Below, piece after piece: positions 35,813 through 44,399 of a DNA stretch of 64,000 nucleotides. The stretch spans positions 1,178,001 to 1,242,000 of the forward strand of contig OZ251573.1 of NCBI GenBank assembly GCA_965243545.1, written 5' to 3'. The position numbers were made by a program, and so were the translations under genes. Positions within the stretch are counted from its first letter, which is position 1. Each line of letters begins with the position of its first letter. The notes below the pieces were generated by a model. The model ran no database searches. It saw only the letters and a list, made by a program, of their open reading frames with translations, and had not been told where the DNA came from. The stretch comes from CATQHW01 sp965243545. GTDB lineage: Bacteria; Spirochaetota; Spirochaetia; SZUA-6; Bin103.

Positions 35813-38278
35813 TCACACGCCGGCGGCGCTGCGGCGGCGCAGCTCGCCCAGGCTCTGATCGGTCCCCGGCCGGTAGCCGGGCAGCGGCAGGAGCTGTTCG
35901 TGCACGGCGTCGACGATCCAGTCGGCCTGCGGGAAAAAGACGGACTCCAGCTCCACCGGCGGGGTGATCCAGTTGCGCGCCCCCAGCACCGCCGGCGGCG
36001 CGTCCAGGTCGTCGAAGCACAGGCGGCCGATGGTGGTCGCCATGGTGTGCAGCACGCTGCCCCGCTCGCACGCGTCGGAGGTGAGCAGCACGCGGCCGGT
36101 CTTGCGCACCGACGCGGCGATCGGGCCGTAGTCGAGCGGGTTGAGGAAGCGGGCGTCGATCACCTCCGCCGACAATCCGTGCCGCTCCGACAGGATCTGC
36201 GCTGCCTCCAAGGCGCGGTACAGGGTCGCGCCGACGGTGAGGATGGTCAGGTCGTCGCCCCGGCGGTGGACGTGCGGCGCGCCTTCGGGAATCTCGTAGT
36301 AGCCGGCCGGCACGCCGTCCGCGCGCAGCTCCTCGGCCATGCCGTACAGCTGCTGACTCTCGAAGAAGATCACCGGATCGGTGCCGCGCAACGCCAGGTT
36401 GAGCATGCCCTTGGCGTCGTAGGGGGTGACAGGATAATACACCTTGAGACCGGGGACGTGGCTCACCATCGCCGACCACTCCTGCGAATGCTGGGCGCCG
36501 TAGCGGAAGCCGACGGCGATGCGCAGCACGATCGGCAGCGACAGCACGCCGGCCGACATCGCCTGCCACTTGGCCAGCTGGTTGAAGACCTCGTCGCCGG
36601 CGCGGCCCAGGAAGTCGCAGTACATCAGCTCCACCACCACGCGCCCGCCGCTCATGGCGTAGCCGATGGCGCTGCCGACGATGGACGCTTCCGAGATCGG
36701 CGAGTTGAACAGCCGGTGGTAGGGGAGCGATTCGGTCAGGCCGCGGTAGACGCCGAAAGCGCCGCCCCAGTCGCGGTTCTCCTCGCCGTAGGCGACCATC
36801 GTGGGATCGGCCGCAAAGCGGTGCAGCAGCGACTCGAACAGGGCGTCGCGCAGGGTGATGGTCCGCGCGACCGGCAGGCGCGCGCCGTCCGGGCCGAAGG
36901 CGGAGCGGGAGCGTCCGGCCAGCGCCTTGACGCGCGGGTTGTCCGCCGCCGGGACGGTGAGCTCGGGCTCGCCGGCGGCCAGCGCCTCGGCCGGGCGAGC
37001 GGAGAACATCACCGCCTCGATCTCCTGCGCGCTGCCGCCGAACCGGGGCGAGGAGTCGAGCGGCGCCGCCAGCCGAAAGGCGCGCTCGATCACGCCGGTG
37101 GCCCACGATTCGATCCGCTCGCGTTCGGCCGCGTCGAGCAGGCCGGCGGCGGCCAGGTAGTCGCCGTAGCTTTGCAGGCTGTCCCGCTGCTCCCACGCCT
37201 CGATCTCCTCACGGGTGCGGTAGGTCGCCGGGTCGCGCGCCGAGTGGCCGGCGACGCGGTAGGTGACGGTGTCGAGCAGCACCGGGCCGCGGCCGGCCAG
37301 CAGCAGGTCGCGCTTGGCGGCGACCGCGGCGGCGACCGCCAGCGGGTTGTAGCCGTCGACCCGCTCGGCGTGCAGGTTGTCCGGATTGACGCCGGCGCCC
37401 ATGCGCGCCAGCACTTGGAAGCCCATCGTCTCCCCGGCGGTCTGGCTGCCCATGCCGTAGAAGTTGTTCATGAAGTTGAACATCACCGGCGGCGCGCCGC
37501 CCAGGTCGGGGTCCCACAGGGTGCGGTACTGGTCCATGGCGGCAAAGCTGAGCGCCTCCCAGGTGGGGCCGCAGCTGGCCGAAGCGTCGCCGATGCAGGC
37601 CACCACGACGCCGGGCCGCCGGTTGACCCGCTTGAAGAGCGCGGCGCCGGCCGCGATCCCGGCCGATCCGCCGACGATGGCGTTGTTCGGCATGCTGCCG
37701 AGCGGTGCGAAGAAGGCGTGCATGGAGCCGCCGAGCCCGCGGTTGAGTCCGGTGCGCCGGCCGAACACCTCGGCCATGAACCCGTACACCATAAAGTCGA
37801 TCGCCAGCGCCGTGACGTCGCGGTGCTGCGCGGCCGTCTCCACCACGCGCAGGATGTCGCCGTTGAGATATTCCTCCATGATGCGCTGCAGATCGGCGCC
37901 GCCGGCGTGGCGGATGCCCTGCAGGCTCTTGGCCAGTATCTCGGCGTGGCTGCGGTGCGACCCGAAGATCAGGTCTTCGCGGGCCAGCGGCAGGCAGAGG
38001 CCGACCACGGCGGCTTCCTGACCGATCGACAGGTGCGACGGGCCTTCGTGCACGTAGCGCAGGCCGGCGTAGCCGCCGGTGGTCTTGACGCTGTCGAGCA
38101 TCCGCTCGAATTGGCGGATGAGCACCATGTCGCGGTAGGCGCCGGTCAGCGCCGCGTCGCCCCAGCGGGCGCGTTCGGCGGCGGCGTCGGGCCGGTACCG
38201 GTTGAGCGGGATCGGGTCGATGACAAGGCTGCCGGGCCGGCGAACCTCGTCGGGGCTGATGACCATCGACTTCGGCAT
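35813..38278 (-). CDS. Fused E1 alpha/beta 2-oxoacid dehydrogenase
   Basis: Thiamine-diphosphate-dependent E1 component with both subunits in one chain, 821 aa from ATG 38278. The alpha half shows ACIGDASASCGPTWEALSFAA (ThDP GDG-type motif, positions about 235-255) and FNFMNNFYGM; the beta half starts near residue 480 with RDALFESLLHRFAADPTMVAYGEE read across 485-508, and has GRVLLTSDACERG later. E1 decarboxylates a 2-oxoacid such as pyruvate, acetoin-type or branched-chain oxoacid. No E2 or E3 gene is nearby. A TATCCT box 6 bp before ATG 38278 suggests a leaderless transcript. The first 60 codons of this gene are duplicated in damaged form downstream (39559 and 44129). Confidence 0.88.
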   Translation of the reverse strand: MPKSMVISPDEVRRPGSLVIDPIPLNRYRPDAAAERARWGDAALTGAYRDMVLIRQFERMLDSVKTTGGYAGLRYVHEGPSHLSIGQEAAVVGLCLPLAREDLIFGSHRSHAEILAKSLQGIRHAGGADLQRIMEEYLNGDILRVVETAAQHRDVTALAIDFMVYGFMAEVFGRRTGLNRGLGGSMHAFFAPLGSMPNNAIVGGSAGIAAGAALFKRVNRRPGVVVACIGDASASCGPTWEALSFAAMDQYRTLWDPDLGGAPPVMFNFMNNFYGMGSQTAGETMGFQVLARMGAGVNPDNLHAERVDGYNPLAVAAAVAAKRDLLLAGRGPVLLDTVTYRVAGHSARDPATYRTREEIEAWEQRDSLQSYGDYLAAAGLLDAAERERIESWATGVIERAFRLAAPLDSSPRFGGSAQEIEAVMFSARPAEALAAGEPELTVPAADNPRVKALAGRSRSAFGPDGARLPVARTITLRDALFESLLHRFAADPTMVAYGEENRDWGGAFGVYRGLTESLPYHRLFNSPISEASIVGSAIGYAMSGGRVVVELMYCDFLGRAGDEVFNQLAKWQAMSAGVLSLPIVLRIAVGFRYGAQHSQEWSAMVSHVPGLKVYYPVTPYDAKGMLNLALRGTDPVIFFESQQLYGMAEELRADGVPAGYYEIPEGAPHVHRRGDDLTILTVGATLYRALEAAQILSERHGLSAEVIDARFLNPLDYGPIAASVRKTGRVLLTSDACERGSVLHTMATTIGRLCFDDLDAPPAVLGARNWITPPVELESVFFPQADWIVDAVHEQLLPLPGYRPGTDQSLGELRRRSAAGV

Positions 38279-38340
38279 GGGCGCAGGATACACGTTTTCG
38301 CCGGTGGTCCGCGCGGCGCGGATGCGGTAGGTTGGCAGGC

Positions 38341-38601
38341 GTGCCGACCGTTGCGGTCCTGGCCGCGCTGGATGAGGAGCTGGAGGCGTTTCGCGGCGCG
38401 CACCGGCTGGCGCCGGTGGAGGAGGGGACGCCGTTCCCGGCCTACCGGTTCCGCGCCGGCGGCGTGGTGGTTACCGACCGCATCCTGACCGGCGACCAGT
38501 TCGTCAGAGACCCGGACCCGGCGGTGCGCCGGCGGCTGCGGGAGCTCGACGAAGTCTCCGCCGGCCTCAAGGCGTCACCCGACCCGAGCGGCCGCCGATG
38601 A
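38341..38601 (+). pseudogene. mtnN remnant, copy A of the E1'-mtnN junction
   Basis: Broken copy of the MTA/SAH nucleosidase gene found intact at 42063. The first 40 codons match closely from GTG 38341. Near 38465 about 100 codons are missing, with a shared GGCGTGG at the joint, and the frame then continues through RILTGDQFV and RRRLRELD before running into foreign sequence. The remnant stop overlaps the methyltransferase ATG by ATGA, so it may still serve as a translated leader. The matching E1 gene start lies to its left, so 38077-38575 is the reference copy of the repeated junction. Confidence 0.88.
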
Positions 38602-39392
38602 TCGACGCAGACCGCGTCCATCACGCCGACGCGTTCGGCCTGTTGCCTCTGATCGACGACGAGAGCATCGACCTGATCGTGTGCGACGGCCCGTACGGCG
38701 TGACGACCAACAAATGGGACCGGATCGGCAACATACAGGAGTACAACCTCAACCTGATCCGCATTCTTTCCGGCAAACTGAAGCACGGAGGGGCCCTGTA
38801 CCTGTTCGGCAAGCCCGACTGCATCGACTTCATCGATTATCGTCCCTACCTCAACCTCCGATCCCGGATCGTCTGGTATCAGCCGAGCAGGCTCGCGCAA
38901 GGGCGGATCAGTTACACCAACAACCACGACGTCATCTGCTATTTCATCAAGGGAGACCGGCCAGCCACCTTCAATCTCGACGCGATCCGCGTACCGCAAC
39001 TCGTGGAGCTGAATCACCGGCTACGGTGCGAACGCGTTCCGTCGGTACGCAACGGAAAGTACGGCAGGACCAGGTTCAACGACGACGGGAAGAATCCGGG
39101 CGACGTATGGGGAGACATCAAGCAGCTCACCTACAAGTCGAAGGAGCTGGTCAGCCGTGACGCGCTCAACACGATTCAGAAGCCGGAGCAGCTCATCGAG
39201 CGATTGGTAAACGCCAGCTCGCGCGAAGGCGATCTGGTGCTCGACCCGTTCGCCGGCGTCGGCACCTGTCCTGCGGTATGCAAACGTCTCGGCCGCCACT
39301 TCATCGCCATCGAGCGCGACGAGGAGTTTGTCCGGGCGGCGCGCAACAGACTGAAGCGCGTCGAAGCCGAACTGGCCGCCACGCTCTTCTGA
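38598..39392 (+). CDS. Beta-class site-specific DNA methyltransferase (cargo 1)
   Basis: N4-cytosine or N6-adenine DNA methyltransferase, 264 aa. The catalytic motif IV, here IVCDGPYGVTTNKWD, comes near the N-terminus (residues 26-40), and the SAM motif LDPFAGVGT comes near residue 217, so motif order is the beta class. DGPY in place of DPPY is less common but known in this class. The TRD lies between, with PSRLAQGRISYTNNHDVICYF. Its ATG overlaps the stop of the mtnN remnant and its stop overlaps the ATG of a truncated partner gene. It was probably half of a restriction-modification pair. Confidence 0.9.
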   Translation: MIDADRVHHADAFGLLPLIDDESIDLIVCDGPYGVTTNKWDRIGNIQEYNLNLIRILSGKLKHGGALYLFGKPDCIDFIDYRPYLNLRSRIVWYQPSRLAQGRISYTNNHDVICYFIKGDRPATFNLDAIRVPQLVELNHRLRCERVPSVRNGKYGRTRFNDDGKNPGDVWGDIKQLTYKSKELVSRDALNTIQKPEQLIERLVNASSREGDLVLDPFAGVGTCPAVCKRLGRHFIAIERDEEFVRAARNRLKRVEAELAATLF

Positions 39393-39475
39393 TGGCCCGG
39401 GAAATCTATCGCAAGATCATCGAGCTCATTCTGCGCAGGAAGCGGAGCGGCAGTTGGATCGAAGCCGCAACGTGA
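39392..39475 (+). pseudogene. Truncated gene after the methyltransferase
   Basis: A 27-codon frame begins at ATG 39392, overlapping the methyltransferase stop (TGATG), and reads MAREIYRKIIELILRRKRSG before ending soon after. The coupling suggests the 5' end of a cognate gene, most likely a restriction enzyme, cut off by the recombination that created the next E1' fragment at 39559. The identity of the full gene cannot be told. Confidence 0.45.
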
Positions 39476-39558
39476 TCTCTCACGTCGGATTCTCGGAGCG
39501 CTGGGCGCGCGCGAACGGTAGAGTCGTCTACGAGGATTCACGGACCGGGTAGCGAAGC

Positions 39559-39747
39559 GTTGAGCGGGATCGGGCGATGACAAGGCTGGGGCCGGCGAAC
39601 CTCGTCCGGGCTGATGACCGTCGACTTCGGCATGGGCGCAGGGTACACGTTTTCGCCGGTGGTCCGCGCGGCGCGGATGCGGTGGACGCCGGCGCGATGG
39701 GCATCCTCGCCCAGCTCGGCCGGCTACCGCTCATCAGTGAGCCGTGA
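39559..39747. repeat. Copy B of the E1'-mtnN junction
   Basis: 39559-39683 matches 38200-38326 (the E1 5' end, promoter region and mtnN leader) with a few changes and a lost T. It then joins directly to the end of mtnN, coding VDAGAMGILAQLGRLPLISEP and the stop at 39745-39747. Almost all of mtnN is deleted. The end is probably the ancestral mtnN C-terminus, since the intact copy at 42063 has a different tail. 39476-39558 between cargo 1 and this copy holds nothing I recognise. Confidence 0.9.
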
Positions 39748-40273
39748 GTGACGCGAACGCGACGCGCTCCCCGATAACGGAAACGACCTGTATGCCCTTG
39801 TACGGTTCCACGCGCGGCGCGCCGCGCGCCCGCACCCGCTGCTTGTCCAGCCTTCGACTGCCGCGGTTCCCGATCAGCGCGTAACGCACCAAGGCTGATC
39901 GCCTGCTGGCCATGGCGTTGAAGTGTATGGCGCACATGGTCTCCAGGTAGCGCAGGATCGGCAGCGATCGCCGCAGTTGTTCGTGGCCGTCGGTCGCGCG
40001 GTCGCCCAACGTCTTCTTGAGCTCCACGAACAGCGCGCTGTCCTGCGTGCCGTCGTGATACACGATAAGGTAGTCGCAGGCTTGTTTCCAACGTCCTGGT
40101 TCAATGCCGGCAAAACTGCCAATGCGGTCAAGATCGATGACGGTCGCGTCGTCGGGGAGCCCGGCGACGATGACCTTCATGACTCTGTGTTCCTTCAGCG
40201 GGACCTCGCCGCCTGGAAGCAAGGCAACGATCGCGTTGTCGATAAGAATCCCTTCGATCTGCTTGGTGAGCAA
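39734..40273 (-). CDS. Small PD-(D/E)XK-type predicted nuclease (cargo 2)
   Basis: Unnamed 179-residue protein. The central segment CDYLIVYHDG...ALFVELKKTLGD has the Asp and the ExK spacing of PD-(D/E)XK nucleases, and a following Gln/Leu-rich helix (HEQLRRSLPILRYLE) fits the fold. The start is TTG 40273, 3 bp after the stop of the ATPase gene, so the two form an operon and probably a complex. The last few codons come from the mtnN remnant on the other strand. It resembles the nuclease half of ATPase-nuclease defence pairs such as Septu, but with a different nuclease fold (inference). Confidence 0.65.
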   Translation of the reverse strand: MLTKQIEGILIDNAIVALLPGGEVPLKEHRVMKVIVAGLPDDATVIDLDRIGSFAGIEPGRWKQACDYLIVYHDGTQDSALFVELKKTLGDRATDGHEQLRRSLPILRYLETMCAIHFNAMASRRSALVRYALIGNRGSRRLDKQRVRARGAPRVEPYKGIQVVSVIGERVAFASLTAH

Positions 40274-40276
40274 CGT

Positions 40277-41746
40277 TCAGTCTTCTTCTTCGGTCAGCCT
40301 TGACGTAAGCTCGTTTGCCGCCTTGTTTATCGTGTCGATGGTCTGGTCGAACATCGGCATGTCGATACCGAACCGGTCGACGTCACACTTCGTCAGACCG
40401 TTGTTCTCCGCCACGTATGCGCGGATCGACTCCGGGTGCAAGGCATCGGTCGGTTGATACTTGAGCTCGTTGACGACTTCGCTCTTGCCGGCGAACGGCT
40501 GACTCAACATCACCAGGTTGTTGAGCTCCTTGATCAGATAGTCGCTGTGTGTGGTGATCAGCACCTTCACGCCCGCATTGACGAATCGCGCCAGCAGCCG
40601 CGCCAGTTGTATCTGGTTGGCGGTATCGAGATGGCTCTCCGGCTCGTCGATGATGAGCAGGTGCGTGGCGCGGACCACGTGGCGGAGATAGAAATAGAAA
40701 TCCGAAAGTCCGCGCGCCGAAGACGACGCGGCATGCAGTGGAATGTTGAAGCGTTTTCCCGGTCCTCGCGACTTGGATATGAACCGTATTTCGTCACCGG
40801 CCGCTCCGTAGTATCCTTCCATCATGTCCTTGACGTAGTCGAAGAGCTTGTGTTCGGACAAATCGCCCTTATCTCTTTTTCGTTCGGGGATGCTTCTGGT
40901 GTAGTCGATATTGTCCTTGATCGGCAAGGCGTACCGGCTGGTGGCGCGATCGATGACAAGAAATGGTGACGCGCGTTCACGGCTCTTGTCATCGGCCATC
41001 TTCTGCAGCAGATCGACGAGCTGGTTCTTGGTGAAATCGAGTTCTCGATAGAAGAGCGCGATGCCGAAGCGTTCGGCCGACAGGATAAACGGATCGGGGA
41101 GCAAACCGGTGAGCAGGAAGTCCGTATAATGGTACGCCAAATAACTCTCAAGTCGAGAGGCCGCGTTCTTCTTGAGATGATTGTCGCGGATGGTCCACGT
41201 AACGATACTGCCGTCGTACTGTATGGATAGGCCGGTTTCCTCGCTCTCTGACCGCGTCGGAGCGAAGCCGCCGGCAGCGTCATGGTCCAACCCGTTGCCA
41301 GCTCCGAACAGTTCGATGGAGGCGCCGTCGAACTCGTCAGGGACGCTGAAAACGCCGGACATGGCCTGCTTGGAGAAGTCTTCGCTCAGGCGCCGGATGA
41401 CCTCCGCGCGCTGGTGTGCGATCGCTTCGCCGGTCATTGGCAGCTCGGCGCGTCCGTCGCGGATCAGCTGCTCGGCGACCGACCGAAGATCGGGGAATAC
41501 TTCAAGTCGGTCCTTGCCGAGCAGGAAACGGTCGGCCGCCGGCCACTGTTTCCACATTTTCAGAAATCCGTATAACGTATAGGCGATGTAGGTCTTGCCG
41601 GTATTGTTACGCCCGGCGATGACGGTAAGTTCGCCGAGCTCCATTTCCGCGGCCTTCACGGGCCCCAGATTCTCGAATCGAAACGTAAGCGGCGTCCGGT
41701 TCCGGTTGTGAGCGAGCGGCGTTGCGTCTCCCTGGATCGAAGTCAT
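40277..41746 (-). CDS. OLD/AAA15-like ATPase (cargo 2)
   Basis: ABC-type ATPase of the SMC/OLD (AAA_15/AAA_21) class, 489 aa from ATG 41746, chosen because AGGAG lies just upstream; ATG 41782 has no such site. Walker A is VIAGRNNTGKTYIAYTL near residue 33, the signature-like region is ASSSARGLSDFYFYLRHV, Walker B is LLIIDEPESHLD and the H-loop is VLITTHSDYLIKEL. No Toprim domain follows, unlike true OLD nucleases; the nuclease is supplied by the next gene. A 28-bp piece of its Walker A coding region recurs at 46009. Likely an antiphage or anti-plasmid sensor ATPase (inference). Confidence 0.85.
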   Translation of the reverse strand: MTSIQGDATPLAHNRNRTPLTFRFENLGPVKAAEMELGELTVIAGRNNTGKTYIAYTLYGFLKMWKQWPAADRFLLGKDRLEVFPDLRSVAEQLIRDGRAELPMTGEAIAHQRAEVIRRLSEDFSKQAMSGVFSVPDEFDGASIELFGAGNGLDHDAAGGFAPTRSESEETGLSIQYDGSIVTWTIRDNHLKKNAASRLESYLAYHYTDFLLTGLLPDPFILSAERFGIALFYRELDFTKNQLVDLLQKMADDKSRERASPFLVIDRATSRYALPIKDNIDYTRSIPERKRDKGDLSEHKLFDYVKDMMEGYYGAAGDEIRFISKSRGPGKRFNIPLHAASSSARGLSDFYFYLRHVVRATHLLIIDEPESHLDTANQIQLARLLARFVNAGVKVLITTHSDYLIKELNNLVMLSQPFAGKSEVVNELKYQPTDALHPESIRAYVAENNGLTKCDVDRFGIDMPMFDQTIDTINKAANELTSRLTEEED

Positions 41747-42062
41747 GGTGGTTGATCTCCTCGGTCCTTCCGTCGCGCTCATCTTAACAGCGGAAGGCTC
41801 CGTCCTCGTCCGGCGGCGCGGCGCCGCCTCCGGTCATAGAGCGCGCGGCGCGTGAGTCGAGGCCGCTCCCCGGCTTTGGGAAGAACGTTGACCGAGAAGG
41901 CGCCGAATCTCCATCGCTTCCAGCTCGCGGGTCACGGTAGCGCGATGATGCGGAGCGGTCAACGCCGAAACCCATGCGAGGTACACCGCCGGGGAGACGA
42001 TGGGCTTCCAAGGGCTGGCGCGCCGGTGGTCCGTGGGGCGCGGATGCGGTAGGTTGGCAGGC
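41747..42062. other. Gene-free stretch between cargo 2 and intact mtnN
   Basis: This 316-bp stretch holds the cargo 2 promoter region, a 26-bp box (41891-41916) that recurs with two mismatches at 44105-44130 beside cargo 3, about 100 bp of unknown sequence, and from 42020 the mtnN leader region of the repeated junction. No E1 coding fragment remains here, unlike in copies A, B and D. Confidence 0.7.
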
Positions 42063-42782
42063 GTGCCGACCGTTGTGATCCTGGCCGCGCTGGATGAGGA
42101 GCTGGAGGCGTTTCGCGGCGCGCACCGGCTGGCGCCGGTGGAGGAGGGGACGCCGTTCCCGGCCTACCGGTTCCGCACCGGCGGCGTGGAGGCGGTGTTG
42201 ATGCGCACCGGCGTCGGCAAGGCGTTCGCGGCGATGGTGGCGCAACGGGCGATCGACCGCGTGCGGCCCGATTACCTGATCGTGACCGGCATCGCCGGCA
42301 GCGTGCGCGGCGGTCTCGACCTGGGCGACGTGGTGGTGAGCCGGGACTGCGTCCAGCACGATCTGGACGCCGGCGCGCTCGGCTTCGAGGTCGGCCGGGT
42401 GCCGTATACGGAGTACCGCTTCCTGCGCGCCGACCCGCGCTTGGTGGAAATGGCGCTGGCTACGCCGGTGGCCGGCCGGCGCGTGGTGGCCGGCCGCATC
42501 CTGACCGGCGACCAGTTCGTCAGCGACCCGGACCCGACGGTGCGCCGGCGGCTGCGGGAGCTCGACGGCGACGTGGTGGAGATGGAGGGCGCGGCGATCG
42601 CGCTGGCCGCCACCGTGAACGGCGTTCCGTTCGTGATCGTCCGTTCCGTCTCCGACAAGGCGGACGCCGCCGCGCCGGCCGACTTCGGCGCCTTCCTGCG
42701 CCGCGCGGCCGCCAACTCCTACACCGTCTGCGCCGGCATCCTCGCCCAGCTTGGCCGGCTACCGCCGGCAGGGTCGGATTGA
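42063..42782 (+). CDS. mtnN: 5'-methylthioadenosine/S-adenosylhomocysteine nucleosidase (intact copy C)
   Basis: Hydrolyses MTA and SAH (and 5'-deoxyadenosine) to adenine plus the ribose part, in methyl-cycle salvage. The 239-residue protein from GTG 42063 has the family start ILAALDEELEAF, the VTGIAGSVRGGLDLGDVVVS middle, VEMEGAAIALAA with the catalytic Glu, and RSVSDKAD with the catalytic Asp. It is the only full copy among four junctions. Its tail (PPAGSD) differs from copy B (PLISEP), so the last codons were replaced by the cargo 3 junction. The adenine it makes is the substrate of apt at 46160, its likely original neighbour. Confidence 0.92.
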   Translation: MPTVVILAALDEELEAFRGAHRLAPVEEGTPFPAYRFRTGGVEAVLMRTGVGKAFAAMVAQRAIDRVRPDYLIVTGIAGSVRGGLDLGDVVVSRDCVQHDLDAGALGFEVGRVPYTEYRFLRADPRLVEMALATPVAGRRVVAGRILTGDQFVSDPDPTVRRRLRELDGDVVEMEGAAIALAATVNGVPFVIVRSVSDKADAAAPADFGAFLRRAAANSYTVCAGILAQLGRLPPAGSD

Positions 42783-44065
42783 CCTACGGCGTCGAGATAG
42801 GCCCCTTCGGCCGTCAGTTCGACATCGCCAAAGTCCTCCGGCCAGTTTCCGAAGGTCCCGTGTTCGTCCAGGTCTGCGGTTTCAATGGACGTCGCCCCAC
42901 TCTCCGGGGCGCGCGAGAACCAGTGCAGTCTCACCAGCTCAGGGTCGATCTCGCCCTGCGCGAGCAACGTTCGAATGTGTAGCAGCAGCAAAGCGCTGTG
43001 GGTTTCCGCTACGAGCCTGACGCCACGATTCGCCGCATCCACCATGGCACGCGCGAGCGCATACTGGGCCTGCGGATGCAAGTGCAGTTCCGGTTGTTCG
43101 ACGTACACCAGCTGCCCCTCGTCGGCGACCAGGAGGGCGACGAGTACCGGCAATACCTGCGAAACGCCGAATCCGACGTCGGCAATGCTCACCAAGTCTT
43201 GACCACGTGAGTTCACTCCCGGCAGCCGTCCGACTTGAAGTTCGAGTTGGGAGCCATTGACACGCTGCGCCGACACTTCCCCGGTCATACCGAGCTGTGC
43301 GAGCATGGCCTCCAGGCGCCGGCGCCGCGCATCGCCGTCCGTCGTCCAGTCAGCGATGACGGTCGGGACATACTTTTCGAACGTGCCCGGGAAAAACGGC
43401 CCCGATGCCGTCGTTTCACGCAGGCGATCGGGAACGCCGCGTAGGCCCGGAACATGGATCATTCGCATCAGATCACCAAACTCGTAATTCCATGGAGCGG
43501 GGCGAAGCGGCCCGTTTCCGATAAGCGCCTTGGGGGTCACGTCCAGGAAACATCGATATCGATCGACCGCAAAGGTCATGCCGGGTGGTATCACTATCTC
43601 TGGAATGAGGAGCTCCATATCTTCGATCAATTCGTTTCCCTGTCGGCCAGGCGTCAAGCGAATGGGACGGCTGCCTTCGATTTCGATGCGCATCTCCGGG
43701 ATTTCGACGTCATGGTCCCTGGTGATGGAGAACGCGATTCTGCAAGTCGCGTTCTTGGGGGCCTCTATCGATACGGTAAAAGTGTGTTTGTCGAGCTCGC
43801 TCCGCGAACGCGGAACGAGCTGCGCGACGGAAGTGAGGCTGACGTTAGGCCCGTTCAATAGCAATGGTCCCGGATCGTAGCTGGCTTCGAGGGTCTGTTT
43901 CATGAGCAGGAGCGGCTGCATGATGCTGGACTTGCCGGAGCTGTTGGCGCCGGCCAGGATCGTCAGTGGGCGAATCTCGACACGGCTTTCGTGTTCCAGG
44001 CACTTGAAGCCTTTTACGGAAATCGAACAGATGCCGTTTGAGCGCCGGTTCTCTGCGCTGGTCAT
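42719..44065 (-). CDS. DUF3696-type AAA ATPase (cargo 3)
   Basis: ABC/SMC-like ATPase, 448 aa from ATG 44065, preceded by GGAGG. Walker A is ILAGANSSGKSSIMQ, the signature is IADVGFGVSQVLPVL, Walker B is VYVEQPELHLHPQAQ and the H-loop is LVAETHSALLLLH, as in DUF3696/AAA_21 proteins found in defence islands. It has no linked nuclease gene. Its 3' end runs 64 bp into the antisense strand of mtnN, so its last 20 or so residues are borrowed sequence and the two genes converge with overlap. ATPases of this kind act alone or with small toxins; role here unknown. Confidence 0.83.
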   Translation of the reverse strand: MTSAENRRSNGICSISVKGFKCLEHESRVEIRPLTILAGANSSGKSSIMQPLLLMKQTLEASYDPGPLLLNGPNVSLTSVAQLVPRSRSELDKHTFTVSIEAPKNATCRIAFSITRDHDVEIPEMRIEIEGSRPIRLTPGRQGNELIEDMELLIPEIVIPPGMTFAVDRYRCFLDVTPKALIGNGPLRPAPWNYEFGDLMRMIHVPGLRGVPDRLRETTASGPFFPGTFEKYVPTVIADWTTDGDARRRRLEAMLAQLGMTGEVSAQRVNGSQLELQVGRLPGVNSRGQDLVSIADVGFGVSQVLPVLVALLVADEGQLVYVEQPELHLHPQAQYALARAMVDAANRGVRLVAETHSALLLLHIRTLLAQGEIDPELVRLHWFSRAPESGATSIETADLDEHGTFGNWPEDFGDVELTAEGAYLDAVGQSDPAGGSRPSWARMPAQTV

Positions 44066-44104
44066 CCTCCCAGGTTCCTCCGGTTTGGGCTCCCCATGCA
44101 TCTT

Positions 44105-44399
44105 ACCGAGAACGCGCCGATTCTCCATCGGTGGTCTTGACGCTGTCGAGCATCCGCTCGAATTGGCGGATCGGGTCGATGACAAGGCTGCCGGGCCGGC
44201 GAACCTCGTCCGGGCTGATGACCATCGACTTCGGCATGGGCGCAGGATACACGTTTTTTCGCCGGTGGTCCGCGCGGCGCGGATGCGGTAGGTTGGCGGG
44301 CGTGCCGACGGTTGCGATCCTGGCCGCGCCGGATGAGGAGCTGGAGGCGTTTCGCGGCGCGCACCGGCTGGCGCCGGTGGAGGAGGGGACGCCGTTCCC
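44105..44399. repeat. Copy D of the E1'-mtnN junction, with the shared 26-bp box
   Basis: 44105-44130 is the box that matches 41891-41916 at 24 of 26 positions. It abuts 44129-44170, which equals E1 codons at 38077-38118. A 93-bp deletion follows, then 44171-44399 matches 38212-38438, covering the E1 start, the promoter, mtnN GTG (44302) and about 33 codons of mtnN. One change is a T4 to T6 expansion. Beyond 44399 the match stops abruptly. From 44066 to 44519 there is no gene. Confidence 0.92.

Noticed and set aside
34658..38488. 1276-codon plus-strand frame over the dehydrogenase and E1 genes
   Set aside because: No recognisable domain; mirrors the codons of the opposite-strand genes.
42719..44185. 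Longer start for the DUF3696 ATPase at 44185
   Set aside because: Would include E1-repeat sequence and the 26-bp box; ATG 44065 has a ribosome-binding site and starts near the fold.
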